Positions 34,556 to 42,615 of a DNA stretch of 42,615 bases are shown piece after piece. Every line of letters starts with the position of its first letter. The stretch's first letter is position 1. Origin of the DNA: an uncultured bacterium (lineage in GTDB: Bacteria; Bacillota; Clostridia; TANB77; CAG-508); contig CAJMQM010000001.1 in assembly GCA_905215615.1 (NCBI GenBank), forward strand, positions 1 to 42,615, written 5' to 3'. Below the pieces are notes generated by a model that was given only the letters and a program-made list of their open reading frames with translations, was not told where the DNA came from and searched no databases. A program made the position numbers and the translations under genes.

Positions 34556-36913
34556 TTATTCTCCGTCTTTTTTGTTTTTCTTTTTGAAATTTACTACAAT
34601 AGCTTCATCATTATCAAATAAGAAACTTGAGTTCTTTGTACTAGTTTGAATTGGATTATATTCATCATCTGTTGAATATACATCATTTAACTTAGTTACA
34701 TCTTCAAATTTGCCTCTGACTTTATCATATGTTTGTTTAGCCTTTTCTGCATCTGATATGCCTGTTGTATATTTTATAAAGTCATATTTCTTTATGTTTT
34801 TTGGAGCTTTATATTTTGAATCTATAAAATCCAAGTTACCCTTACCAACACTGCTCTTTCCATTTGTTGCTTTAACTTTATATATAATTTGTTTACCTTT
34901 TAGAGATTTTATTTTACCAGCCGAATAGTTTGGAACCCATGCATATTTTATACCACCCATTTTTGGGTCATACTCATTTTTGCTGCCATCCATTGTGCTA
35001 CTCCATGTCCACTCTCTCTTGTCTTGCATTTCTTTTTGCCACCACTCAATATCTTCTGGTAAGGCATTACCAAATATAACTTTGTTAACACAGTTTGATA
35101 ATACAGTTTCTTTCATTTTCTTAGCTCCTGAGTCTCCCATAGAACCTTCTAATTGTGATAGGTTTTGAGAGTCTAAAACAGTTGCAACTTTATATTTTCT
35201 ATATATTGTGAAGACAGGTTCAATAGCTTTACAAATGAAGTCTGGGAAATCATCTATATATAAGAAATGTGGAATTCTTGTATTATCATTTCCAGGTCTA
35301 GCTAAAACAGATTGTTGCATTAATAATATAAAGAATAGTCCAAATGCTTTATGTGCAGTAGCACCTAAGTCTCCTCTTCTTGTACAAACAATAGTTATTT
35401 GACCTTCTGATAAAGCTTTATCAAAGTCTAAGTTATTATTCCTGTTACATAAAACATTTTTTACACCAGGGTATCTTAGCAAGTTGTCCAATTCTGTAGA
35501 AGCACTAAATACTGACTGTTTTGTACTTGTAATATCAATTCCATCCTCATAAAAATTGCTTTCAAAATATTTTATAAGTATTCTATATTTTTCAGCAAGT
35601 TCTGGAATTTGCTTCATATCTTCAGTCATTTGTTGTACTAAAGAAAAGTCGTTTAAACAATTAAGCATGTCTTCTAATGTTGGTAATGCACCATTATTTT
35701 GTCTAGGGTACATTTCTTTTAGTAATATAGATAAGTTTTCTATAATTTGTATAGCTGCATTTTCTCTAAATGCCATTTGTAAATCTGGTCTATGGGATGC
35801 AAATAATCCTTTTAATACACTTGAAATTGCTATACCTGTTTTAATAGGGTCTTTGTATATAAATGGATTAATACCAATTGAGTCATTGCTTCCAGGGTCT
35901 ACTATATTAACAGGCAAATTATAATTTTGTATAATTTTTATAATTTTACTTGTAGATTCTGGCTCTGCAGAAACATATGTAAGACCTAAATCTCTATATA
36001 CAATGTTTTCTCCATTAGAAGCAAGAATCATTTTACTCATATATTTTTTGAATACATCTATTTTATCTGGGTTTGGTATAAGCATTGAAAGGTTAAAGTT
36101 TTTATTAATGTATTCATTATCATATGGGCAGTCTAATGTAGCAATTCTTGTTTTTAATGCTGTAAAACCTAATTCTTTAGATACTTCTTTAAAGAAAAAC
36201 TTTTTATTTATATCTATTGCTATCATTGGCTCATATATCATTGAAGTTTTACCAGAACCAGATACACCTACTGCAAGCAAAGATTCAAATCTTTTAGATT
36301 CAGGAATTTTTACGTTATCTCCAGTTTCTGAATCTGTACAAATCTTAATGTCACATGAATATACGCCATGGTCTTTGCTAGTTGTAGCTAAACTAATACC
36401 AGTGTAGTCACATATAGAGTCTACTGTATCTTTGCTATCGTCTACTGTAAATGTTAACCACTTAAATAGCTTGTAAAATGTAGTAAGTGGGAAGTAAATT
36501 CCAAGTGCTGTTAATGCAGGGAAGAATAAATTATGAAACTCACTTACTAATCCAGGAAAGTTAGGTAATGATAATAGTCCAAGCCATAATGCTTGATTTA
36601 ACCATTGTACACAAGCTGAAATAGCAACTATGTAAAGTGATATGCAAAATACGTGGAATATTCTAATTTTGTCTCTATCGTTTTTGGCGAATTTAGAACC
36701 AAATGCAATAAAGAAAGCAAATGTAATACAAGCAAATGATAAAGTATATGCTATTGGTCCCCAATAAGAGTACGATACTCCAGTAAATATTATAAATAAC
36801 ATTTCTACAATTCTATCTACAACTATATATGCAGATATTAGTGCTAATATATAAGCCACAAATGTATTTCTATCTGTCTTTAAAAATTTTAAAAATTTGT
36901 CTATGACTTTCAA
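34556..36913 (-). CDS. VirD4/TraG-type coupling ATPase
   Basis: 785 residues. Four or so membrane spans at about 15-45, 50-73, 83-105 and 125-150, then a cytosolic RecA-like motor: Walker A GVSGSGKTS (216-224), Walker B FLYIDDFPDF (about 550), DSQNLSQLEGS, and the TraG/TraD C-terminal recognition region (NCVNKVIFGNALPEDIEWWQKEM). The tail of about 130 residues is charged. Type IV coupling proteins feed DNA or protein substrates into a conjugation channel. The start is TTG 36913 with a GGTGA upstream; no in-frame ATG lies nearby. No relaxase, VirB4 or other T4SS gene lies in the window. Its convergent neighbour is a Replic_Relax protein. It could be an element remnant or a chromosomal DNA or protein translocase. 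Confidence 0.85.
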   Translation of the reverse strand: MKVIDKFLKFLKTDRNTFVAYILALISAYIVVDRIVEMLFIIFTGVSYSYWGPIAYTLSFACITFAFFIAFGSKFAKNDRDKIRIFHVFCISLYIVAISACVQWLNQALWLGLLSLPNFPGLVSEFHNLFFPALTALGIYFPLTTFYKLFKWLTFTVDDSKDTVDSICDYTGISLATTSKDHGVYSCDIKICTDSETGDNVKIPESKRFESLLAVGVSGSGKTSMIYEPMIAIDINKKFFFKEVSKELGFTALKTRIATLDCPYDNEYINKNFNLSMLIPNPDKIDVFKKYMSKMILASNGENIVYRDLGLTYVSAEPESTSKIIKIIQNYNLPVNIVDPGSNDSIGINPFIYKDPIKTGIAISSVLKGLFASHRPDLQMAFRENAAIQIIENLSILLKEMYPRQNNGALPTLEDMLNCLNDFSLVQQMTEDMKQIPELAEKYRILIKYFESNFYEDGIDITSTKQSVFSASTELDNLLRYPGVKNVLCNRNNNLDFDKALSEGQITIVCTRRGDLGATAHKAFGLFFILLMQQSVLARPGNDNTRIPHFLYIDDFPDFICKAIEPVFTIYRKYKVATVLDSQNLSQLEGSMGDSGAKKMKETVLSNCVNKVIFGNALPEDIEWWQKEMQDKREWTWSSTMDGSKNEYDPKMGGIKYAWVPNYSAGKIKSLKGKQIIYKVKATNGKSSVGKGNLDFIDSKYKAPKNIKKYDFIKYTTGISDAEKAKQTYDKVRGKFEDVTKLNDVYSTDDEYNPIQTSTKNSSFLFDNDEAIVVNFKKKNKKDGE

Positions 36914-37116
36914 AAAAATTCACCGCTTTCAAGTTATTATTATACATATATATTATCTTATAAAATGAAGAAAAATACAATAGATTTTGCAAAAAAAATT
37001 GCCGAATTTGTATATATTTCTACATTTTTTGCAACAATATATAGATTAACTATTTTGCATAAATATTATTAACTTTTAATAGTATTAAATAACTTAATAA
37101 ATATAAAGGATGTAAA

Positions 37117-38748
37117 ATGAAGAGAAAAAAGTTAAAAAAAGAAACTTTTATGCAAAGTGTAGTTGTACTTATGATATCACAAGTATTTGTTAAAGTTTTG
37201 GGGCTTGTGTACAAATTATATTTAACAAACAAAGAAGGCTTTGGAGATAAAGGAAATGCCATATATAGTAGTGGATTTCAAGTATATGCTTTATTGCTTA
37301 CAATTTCTGCAATGGGTGTACCAAATGCACTATCTAAACTTGTATCAGAAAGAGTAGCTGTTGGAGACCATAGGGGAGCACATAAAATTTTTAAAATTGC
37401 ATTAATAACATTTTCTTTTATTGGTTTTTGTTGCTCAATGTTTTTGTTTTTTGGTGCACATACAATATCTAATACTTTTTTGCAAATACCAGAAGCAGAA
37501 ATGGCACTTGTAGCACTCTCACCATCCATATTTTTTGTATCTGTTACTGCAGTAATAAGAGGGTATTTTAATGGAAGAGAGAATATAACTGTTACAGCAA
37601 GATCTCAAAGTTTAGAACAGATTTTTAAAACAGTATTTACAATTTTAATTGTAAACATGTTAAGTATAATTACTGGGATGGACACAGTTGTAATGGCAGC
37701 AGGAGCTAACTTAGCTACTAGCTTGTCTGCTGGTGCATGTTTTATATATTTGTTAAACTACTATAGAACAATTAGACCTATAATTGCTGGTGAAATAAAA
37801 AATACAGTAAATTATAAGCCAACTAGAATTCGAAAAACTATAAAACAGATTTTGTTTGTTTCAATTCCAATGTCACTAAGTGCAATATTTGGGGCACTTA
37901 ATAAAAATATAGATTCTATGACTGTTGTAAGAGGGCTTAAAAACTTTATGACAGAGGAATCGGCAAAAATACAGTATGGTATTTTAAGTGGAAAAGTAGA
38001 AACTTTAGTAACAATACCAATGTCTTTTAATATGGCTTTTGCAACAGCATTAATACCAGCAATGTCAAAGGCAACTGCAAATGGTGACAAAGAAACAGTA
38101 GAAAAGCGTATAAAATTTTCTATTTTGGTTAGTATTTTAATAGGACTTCCTTGTATGGTAGGGATGATACTATATGCGAAACAAATATTATTATTGCTAT
38201 TTCCAAATGCTGCATCAGGAGAATTTATATATCAAGTAAGTTCATTAGGAATAATATTTATTTTAATTGAGCAAACAGTAGGAGCTGCACTACATGGAGT
38301 TGGAAAAGTATTTGTTCCGGCAATTGCACTAGGAATAGGAGGAATAATTAAACTTATATTAAATTTAACATTAGTTCCAATAAATAACGAAATTTTTATA
38401 TTTGGAGGAACAGCAGGTGCGGCATTGTCAACTGTTATATGCCATATAGTATCTTTAGCTATAGAATTAACTGTACTTAAAAAATGCGTAGGATTTAAAC
38501 TAGAAAAAAGAAAATTTATAGTTAAACCTATTATTGCAGTAACAATAATGGCAGTTTGCTCTAAAATGTTATATAATTTGTTATTAAACTTTATTGGTGC
38601 TAATTTTGCCTTAATTATTGCTATGCTATTTGCAGTATTAATTTATTTTATAATGCTTATAATTTTAAAAACTTTTTCGAAAAAAGAAATTTGTATGATA
38701 CCATACGGAAGTAAATTTTTGCAGAAAATTCAATCAGAAAAACAATGA
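37117..38748 (+). CDS. MurJ/SpoVB-type lipid-linked oligosaccharide flippase
   Basis: 543-residue polytopic protein of the MOP/MATE-like superfamily with about 14 membrane spans. It starts with a basic stretch and KETFMQSVVVLMISQVFVKVLGLVYK, has the typical RGYFNGRENITVTARSQSLEQIFK segment and VSIPMSLSAIFGALNKNIDSM. This pattern matches the polysaccharide biosynthesis/SpoVB/YtgP/MurJ group, which flips lipid II or related lipid-linked sugars. I cannot separate SpoVB from YtgP/MurJ by reading. ATAAAGGATG precedes the ATG. It is divergent from the coupling ATPase. Confidence 0.85.
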   Translation: MKRKKLKKETFMQSVVVLMISQVFVKVLGLVYKLYLTNKEGFGDKGNAIYSSGFQVYALLLTISAMGVPNALSKLVSERVAVGDHRGAHKIFKIALITFSFIGFCCSMFLFFGAHTISNTFLQIPEAEMALVALSPSIFFVSVTAVIRGYFNGRENITVTARSQSLEQIFKTVFTILIVNMLSIITGMDTVVMAAGANLATSLSAGACFIYLLNYYRTIRPIIAGEIKNTVNYKPTRIRKTIKQILFVSIPMSLSAIFGALNKNIDSMTVVRGLKNFMTEESAKIQYGILSGKVETLVTIPMSFNMAFATALIPAMSKATANGDKETVEKRIKFSILVSILIGLPCMVGMILYAKQILLLLFPNAASGEFIYQVSSLGIIFILIEQTVGAALHGVGKVFVPAIALGIGGIIKLILNLTLVPINNEIFIFGGTAGAALSTVICHIVSLAIELTVLKKCVGFKLEKRKFIVKPIIAVTIMAVCSKMLYNLLLNFIGANFALIIAMLFAVLIYFIMLIILKTFSKKEICMIPYGSKFLQKIQSEKQ

Positions 38749-38850
38749 AACCTTGAAAAATAGCCACTTTTAGACTTGAACAAAAACAAAAGCCTAGAAA
38801 ATAAGTAGTTTCATAAAAAATAAAATGAAAAAAAAGAAGGATTTTATACA

Positions 38851-38919
38851 ATGATGGCGAATAATGATACTAGTAGATATTGCTCAAGTATTCTACATAG
38901 AAAATCTTATAGGAGGTAA
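38851..38919 (+). CDS. Possible 22-residue leader peptide upstream of hup
   Basis: ATG 38851 with AAGAAGG ten bases upstream encodes MMANNDTSRYCSSILHRKSY plus two Arg codons, then TAA. The AGG AGG codons before the stop are the ribosome binding site of hup, seven bases before the hup ATG. Translation of this peptide could therefore control access to hup. It may be chance; only the overlap supports it. Confidence 0.3.
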   Translation: MMANNDTSRYCSSILHRKSYRR

Positions 38920-38925
38920 TGAAAG

Positions 38926-39204
38926 ATGAACAAATCAGATTTAGTAGCAGCTATAGCAGCTAAAACAGGAGCAACAAAAAAAGATGCTGAAGCATCATTA
39001 AATGCTTTTACAGAAGTTGTAACAGAATCATTAGTTAAGGGAGACAAAATTCAATTAGTTGGATTTGGTTCTTTCGAAGTTAGAAAAAGAGCTGCTAGAA
39101 AAGGTAGAAATCCACAAACTAAGGAAGAAATAAAAATACCTGCATCTAAAGCACCTGTATTCAAAGCAGGAAAAGCTTTAAAAGATTTAGTAAACAAGAA
39201 ATAA
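38926..39204 (+). CDS. hup: HU family DNA-binding protein
   Basis: Histone-like protein that bends and compacts DNA. 92 residues with MNKSDLVAAIAAKTGATKKDAEASLNAF, the signature GFGSFEVRKRAARKGRNPQT (DNA-binding arm) and a C-terminal helix KAPVFKAGKALKDLVNKK. Normal length. Strong TAGGAGG ribosome binding site. Confidence 0.97.
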   Translation: MNKSDLVAAIAAKTGATKKDAEASLNAFTEVVTESLVKGDKIQLVGFGSFEVRKRAARKGRNPQTKEEIKIPASKAPVFKAGKALKDLVNKK

Positions 39205-39235
39205 TTTAGGTTTTAATAGAACTATGAATTCATAG

Positions 39236-39274
39236 AAATAGGTAGGGAATTTCTCCCTGCTTATTTTGTTTTTT
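39236..39274 (+). terminator. Intrinsic terminator after hup
   Basis: Stem AAATAGGTAGGGA / TCCCTGCTTATTT (one mismatch or G-T) with a five-base loop, followed by TGTTTTTT. Confidence 0.85.
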
Positions 39275-39472
39275 ATAAGATTATTTTAATAAAGCATAAC
39301 TTACAAAAATGAACATGTGTAGAGCTAGTTAAAATTTAAATGTATATTAAGTAATAGAAGTCTAATTTTATAATTTCTTTAAAATTTAGATGAATTGTGA
39401 AAGTAAAGTATAGTTTTTAAAGCTATTTCTATTACGATTTTAAAATTTATAATAAAATTTTATATATTTTTC

Positions 39473-39502
39473 TTGACAAATCATAAAGTAACGTAGTAAA
39501 AT
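39473..39502 (+). promoter_or_regulatory. Promoter of tRNA-Leu
   Basis: TTGACA (39473-39478), 18 bases, TAAAAT (39497-39502), 22 bases before the tRNA. The rest of the 320-base gap from hup is AT-rich with no other feature beyond the hup terminator. Confidence 0.7.
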
Positions 39503-39524
39503 ATATCTTGTCAGTTCAATAAAC

Positions 39525-39612
39525 GCAGCTGTGGCGGAACTGGTAGACGCACAGGACTTAAAATCCTGCGGACGAATAATCCGTGCCGGTTCGATTCCGG
39601 CCAGCTGCACCA
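39525..39612 (+). tRNA. tRNA-Leu (anticodon UAA)
   Basis: Acceptor stem GCAGCTG / CAGCTGC, discriminator A and encoded CCA (39610-39612). Anticodon arm CAGGA-CTTAAAA-TCCTG gives anticodon TAA. The long variable arm (GGAC GAATA ATCC region) is typical of tRNA-Leu, and GGTTCGATTCC is the T arm. 85 nucleotides plus CCA. Confidence 0.97.
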
Positions 39613-39951
39613 GTAATTAAAGTCTCAAAGTATTTGCAAATCAAGTGCTTTGAGACTTTACTATTTATAAAAATATGCAGTAGAGACTTTAAAGTGCTTT
39701 TTATAGTTGATGTATAAGTGTCAATGATTTGAAAAAATTCATATAAAAAATATAGTATATTGAATTTGTTCTTTATTATGCATATAAGTTTGATAACTCT
39801 GATTTTTTTCTTAAAAAAGAATAATATTAGATAGTTTGCAATCTTATGTAAATTATGGTAAAATCAATGTGTAATTGGTTATTGCACAACCTAGTATAAA
39901 AAATATACGGGGGAGTGCAGTTCCTCCGTAAAATTTTAGGAGGAAAAAATT
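39613..39951. other. Region between tRNA-Leu and the foreign gene
   Basis: 339 bases. After the tRNA a strong inverted repeat AAAGTCTCAAAG (39619-39630) / CTTTGAGACTTT (39648-39659) may be a terminator, though the T-run is poor. A possible -10 TAAAAT lies near 39859. Just before the next gene is a G+C-rich hairpin ACGGGGGA (39907-39914) / TCCTCCGT (39922-39929) followed by AAAATTTT and the AGGAGG ribosome binding site. I found no copy of the tRNA 3' end that would mark an attachment site. Confidence 0.5.
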
Positions 39952-41250
39952 ATGTCAGTATTAACAACAGCACCTCAATTTTTATATCCGCGTTTAAGAC
40001 AGTTCCCAATTGATGAAGTGGCTGAAAAAATAGTAAGAGCCATAGAAAAGAGAAATTGGAAAGTACCAGGAATAACAGTTGAATTTGATATTTATGGCTC
40101 TGGAGAAGCCAAATACAAAATGGTAAGCCCCATTATTGGTGAAAATTTCAAATTGTACTTCTGCCGTATTCAAGGGAGACTTGATGAAAGGTGGAATGAT
40201 ATCGCTGCACTGCATAGTGTATGCATACCAAAGCAAATACTTGAGGTTTATAGTGATGGTTCAGGACCAACTTATTACCTGTATGTGGGTAAGGATTGGG
40301 AGTCTGATAAAGAGTGGTTTATGAACTCTATCAAGGTCAATTCTAAACTGAACAAAGAACCTCGAAGATACCTGAGATATTGTGGGCGTACATGTAGGCA
40401 AGGAAAAAAAGAGTTGTTTGCTGATGACGACCTTAACCGTGAGTATTCGCCAAGAGGGGAAGAACCTGTCCGCATTAACACTGAACAAAAATTCAATGAG
40501 TTTGCAGCATGGCTAGAGGAATTTGTGTTGAACTATATTCTTAGCTTTCAAGAAGAGGATATAATTCAACCACCTACACCAGAGGAAGAACTTATTCCTT
40601 ATGAGGGACCTTGGAGTACTGTATATAGTATATGTGATTGGCATGATGCAGATAGAATAAGAAAAGGTAAGAAAGATCCAAGTAAGCTACCTCCACAAGA
40701 AAGACACGCATATATTGGAAATGGATGTCGCTTAGTACCGCTAAATGTTTATTGCGAGAATAGATTTCCAAAGATAGCATATGAAGGATTTATCTGGTGC
40801 GATGTTAAGCCGAAACAGGATGTTACTCAGAATTCAGAATTAGAATATGAAGTAGTAAATGCTATGGGTTCATTATTAAATCTAACTAAAGGGTTAATAT
40901 ATCTCTTTTTTACTTTCTCTATATTAACAAAATATTTTCCCTCTGGAATAGTTTCACTAGTGCTAACATCTGTTGCATTTTCCCACTTTTTAAAGCACTC
41001 TGCAATATTATTTTCGTTGCATTGTTTAATTTTATTAATAGTATCTTCTTCAGATAAATTATACATATCTTTAACACTAATTAAATTTTTATCTGACATC
41101 TTTTTCATAATATCAGCTAACATTTGCATTGTAAATAAAGTTTTTTCTCTTCTATATAGTTTTGATAAAATACTCATTGTATGTACAAACTTTTCAGCAA
41201 TAGCAACATCTTTAAAACCTAACTCATCTATTCCATTTTCATCTTTTTGA
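39952..41250 (+). CDS. Unrecognised protein of foreign composition, 3' end probably chimeric
   Basis: An open frame of 432 codons with a strong AGGAGG. Up to about residue 293 (base 40830) it reads like a real soluble protein: MSVLTTAPQFLYPRLRQFPI, aromatic- and charge-rich, with Cys in YCGRTCRQGKKELF and GNGCRLVPLNVYCENRFP, and WHDADRIRKGKK. Single lines I counted (40201, 40381, 40681) hold 40-45 % G+C against about 30 % around it. Beyond 40830 the frame is antisense to the HD-domain gene, hydrophobic, and not credible as a native domain. The original 3' end seems lost at a junction near 40830. I recognise no family. Probable horizontal transfer next to a tRNA gene. Confidence 0.6.
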   Translation: MSVLTTAPQFLYPRLRQFPIDEVAEKIVRAIEKRNWKVPGITVEFDIYGSGEAKYKMVSPIIGENFKLYFCRIQGRLDERWNDIAALHSVCIPKQILEVYSDGSGPTYYLYVGKDWESDKEWFMNSIKVNSKLNKEPRRYLRYCGRTCRQGKKELFADDDLNREYSPRGEEPVRINTEQKFNEFAAWLEEFVLNYILSFQEEDIIQPPTPEEELIPYEGPWSTVYSICDWHDADRIRKGKKDPSKLPPQERHAYIGNGCRLVPLNVYCENRFPKIAYEGFIWCDVKPKQDVTQNSELEYEVVNAMGSLLNLTKGLIYLFFTFSILTKYFPSGIVSLVLTSVAFSHFLKHSAILFSLHCLILLIVSSSDKLYISLTLIKFLSDIFFIISANICIVNKVFSLLYSFDKILIVCTNFSAIATSLKPNSSIPFSSF

Positions 41251-41819
41251 ATTTCGATATTATTATAAACTTCTTTAACATCTTCTAATGTCCAAAGCTT
41301 TTCAGTTACTCCAAGTCCATTTGAAAGAGTATATTCTAATCTATCACTCGAAAGCCTTGGGGTGTCATTATCTGCAATTGGGTAAATATGATAATCTGCA
41401 ACTTCTTCTACTTTAATACCATCTCTATTTAGTAAATACATTAATTCTTTTGAACCTTTTATAATTTCAGTTGTTAATTCTTCTGTAGATTCTTGTTTTT
41501 CGTAATCTTTGTTCATAAAATCAATAGAGTGTTTAAATACAGGTGTTGCAATATCATGAAATAGACCTGATAAAGTCTGTTTTTTATCTTTAGTAAAATT
41601 CCAAATTATTAAACTAACAGCAATACTATGGTCTAAACTTGAATACCACATTTGATTATACATTTTTGAGTATATAGTGCCACAAGTAACACTTATTTTA
41701 GATTGTTTTAACATTACTGGGGTGTTAATATACTCATTTAAAAACTCTGGAAAGTCATCTGATAATATTTTGTAATAGGATTTAATTGTTTCGTTTAGAT
41801 TACCAACATAATTATTCAT
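40827..41819 (-). CDS. HD-domain phosphohydrolase
   Basis: 330 residues. HD motif: His64 in SSLDHSIAVSL and His88-Asp89 in GLFHDIATPVF, with a later Asp in NDTPRLSSDRLEY. This pattern fits metal-dependent phosphohydrolases of the dGTPase/nucleotidase type; substrate unknown. The C-terminus KKRYINPLVRFNNEPIAF ends soon after the KRYINPLV block, where relatives I remember continue for about 30 residues, so the gene may be cut at its 3' end by the junction at about 40830. A GGAAGGAA motif precedes the ATG on the minus strand. No terminator separates it from the convergent plus-strand frame. Confidence 0.78.
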   Translation of the reverse strand: MNNYVGNLNETIKSYYKILSDDFPEFLNEYINTPVMLKQSKISVTCGTIYSKMYNQMWYSSLDHSIAVSLIIWNFTKDKKQTLSGLFHDIATPVFKHSIDFMNKDYEKQESTEELTTEIIKGSKELMYLLNRDGIKVEEVADYHIYPIADNDTPRLSSDRLEYTLSNGLGVTEKLWTLEDVKEVYNNIEIQKDENGIDELGFKDVAIAEKFVHTMSILSKLYRREKTLFTMQMLADIMKKMSDKNLISVKDMYNLSEEDTINKIKQCNENNIAECFKKWENATDVSTSETIPEGKYFVNIEKVKKRYINPLVRFNNEPIAFTTSYSNSEF

Positions 41820-42049
41820 TTTATTTCGTATTCCTTCCTTAAAATATATTTAATTGCTTATTTTATATGGTCTTATTTTACAAAAAAAATTAGCAAAAAT
41901 CAATTACTTTTCTTAAATTGAATACTTTTAACAGTTTAAGATAAAACTCTTTTTAGGTATTAATAATATTGCATTTGTATTTTACTACTAATCTTTACAT
42001 TTCGATTAGATATAAAGTAAATAAAAAGTTTATTTCTTCCTTTTCTGGT

Positions 42050-42055
42050 TATAAT
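42050..42055 (+). promoter_or_regulatory. Possible -10 of the MgtA-like gene
   Basis: TATAAT at 42050-42055, without a clear -35. The 269-base gap also has an inverted repeat CTAATC (41988-41993) / GATTAG (42004-42009). I looked for an M-box magnesium riboswitch and did not see one. Confidence 0.35.
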
Positions 42056-42088
42056 AGTCGTAATAAATTATTGTAAGGAGCTTTATTT

Positions 42089-42615
42089 ATGGCTAATTCA
42101 AATCAGATCAAGGAAGAAATTTCTATATCTAAAATTTATGGAAAAGAGGCTACTCTTTCTACAAATGAATTTGTTACTGAATATAGTGTAAACATTAAGG
42201 GATTAGATAAAGAAGAGGCAAGAAGTAGACTTAATAAATATGGACTTAATGAAATTTCTGAGGCTAAACCAAAAAAATGGTACCATTATTTTTTATCTAG
42301 CTTAGTAACTCCTTTTAATCTTATATTACTTGGAATTGTAGTAATTTTATTTTATACAGATGTGTATTTACCGCAAGAGCCAAATTATGCAAGTATTGTA
42401 GTTGTTTTAGTTCTTGTTACTATAAGTACACTTTTAGATTTTATTCAAGAGTTTCGTTCAAACAGAGCAGCAGAAAAACTAAAAGAACTAGTTGCTACAA
42501 CCTCTAATATATTACGTGAAGGTAAAGAAGTAAAAATACCAATGAAAGATATTACTATTGGAGATATAGTGCTTCTTTCTGCTGGAAGTATGATACCTGC
42601 AGATTTACGAATAAT
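42089..42615 (+). CDS. mgtA: Magnesium-transporting P-type ATPase (MgtA-like), N-terminal part
   Basis: Opens with ATG 42089, TAAGGAG eight bases upstream, and runs off the right edge after about 175 residues. The N-terminal cation-ATPase domain (GLDKEEARSRLNKYGLNEIS), first two membrane spans (about 75-92 and 105-125) and FIQEFRSNRAAEKLKELV, then IGDIVLLSAGSMIPADLRI are seen. QEFRSNRAA and the AG-MIPADLR block resemble the MgtA/MgtB importers more than calcium pumps. Catalytic domains lie outside the window. Confidence 0.82.
   Translation, partial: MANSNQIKEEISISKIYGKEATLSTNEFVTEYSVNIKGLDKEEARSRLNKYGLNEISEAKPKKWYHYFLSSLVTPFNLILLGIVVILFYTDVYLPQEPNYASIVVVLVLVTISTLLDFIQEFRSNRAAEKLKELVATTSNILREGKEVKIPMKDITIGDIVLLSAGSMIPADLRI

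Noticed and set aside
39613..39951. Attachment site of an integrative element at tRNA-Leu
   Set aside because: No copy of the tRNA 3' end, no integrase and no excisionase found in the window, although the foreign gene lies close by.
41820..42088. M-box magnesium riboswitch before the MgtA-like gene
   Set aside because: The gap is AT-rich and lacks the conserved G+C-rich M-box elements.

Overview
The window is AT-rich (about 30 % G+C by eye) with dense, mostly plus-strand genes, strong GGAGG-type ribosome binding sites and several TTG starts. The gene content points to an anaerobic Bacillota of the class Clostridia: a clostridial type II fatty-acid synthesis operon, reverse rubrerythrin under a PerR-like regulator, a Cwp84-like cysteine protease on a cell-wall-anchored protein, and a pilin-like protein with an FGE/C-type-lectin-like tail. 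The last type I associate with uncultured gut Clostridia (inference). No rRNA, CRISPR array, transposase or integrase was seen.

Layout. 1-3302: start of a minus-strand Asn-rich protein, a membrane-anchored protein, RNase HII, a HAD phosphatase and pyrimidine-nucleoside phosphorylase. 3486-3731: a YvyF-like zinc-ribbon protein (minus). 4088-14547: biotin ligase, then the fatty-acid cluster fabH-fabD-fabG-fabF-accB-fabZ-[foreign minus-strand gene]-accC-accD-accA-fabI. BirA biotinylates AccB; AccABCD makes malonyl-CoA; FabD loads it on acyl carrier protein; FabH starts and FabF, FabG, FabZ and FabI run the elongation cycle. No acyl carrier protein gene is present. 14765-16012: a Fur-type box, perR, a 39-residue rubredoxin-like protein and reverse rubrerythrin, an oxidative-stress unit. 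16144-17424: a structured RNA leader with its own terminator in front of a frameshifted pilin-like/FGE-like gene. 17953-24726: a 2257-residue surface protein with an intact papain-type protease domain, a long Ig/OmpL47-like repeat array and an IPQTG sorting signal. 24816-26763: rpsB-tsf with structured leader and intercistronic hairpin. 26885-29314: a CadC/ArsR-type repressor and P1B metal ATPase. 29386-33475: a GT-C-like membrane protein, lspA, and RluA- and RsuA-type pseudouridine synthases. 33524-36913: a convergent pair, a replication-relaxation family protein and a VirD4/TraG-type coupling ATPase, without other conjugation genes. 37117-39204: a MurJ/SpoVB-type flippase and HU. 39525-39612: tRNA-Leu(UAA). 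39907-41819: a higher-G+C unknown gene running head-on into an HD-domain phosphohydrolase gene. 42089-end: start of an MgtA-like P-type ATPase.

The most unusual points are: (i) two short segments of about 43-44 % G+C carrying unrecognised genes, one antisense inside the fatty-acid operon and one apparently fused to the end of an HD-domain gene; (ii) the orphan coupling ATPase/replication-relaxation pair; (iii) the leader RNA in front of the broken pilin-like gene; (iv) the giant protease/repeat surface protein. All calls come from reading the sequence; no database search was run.
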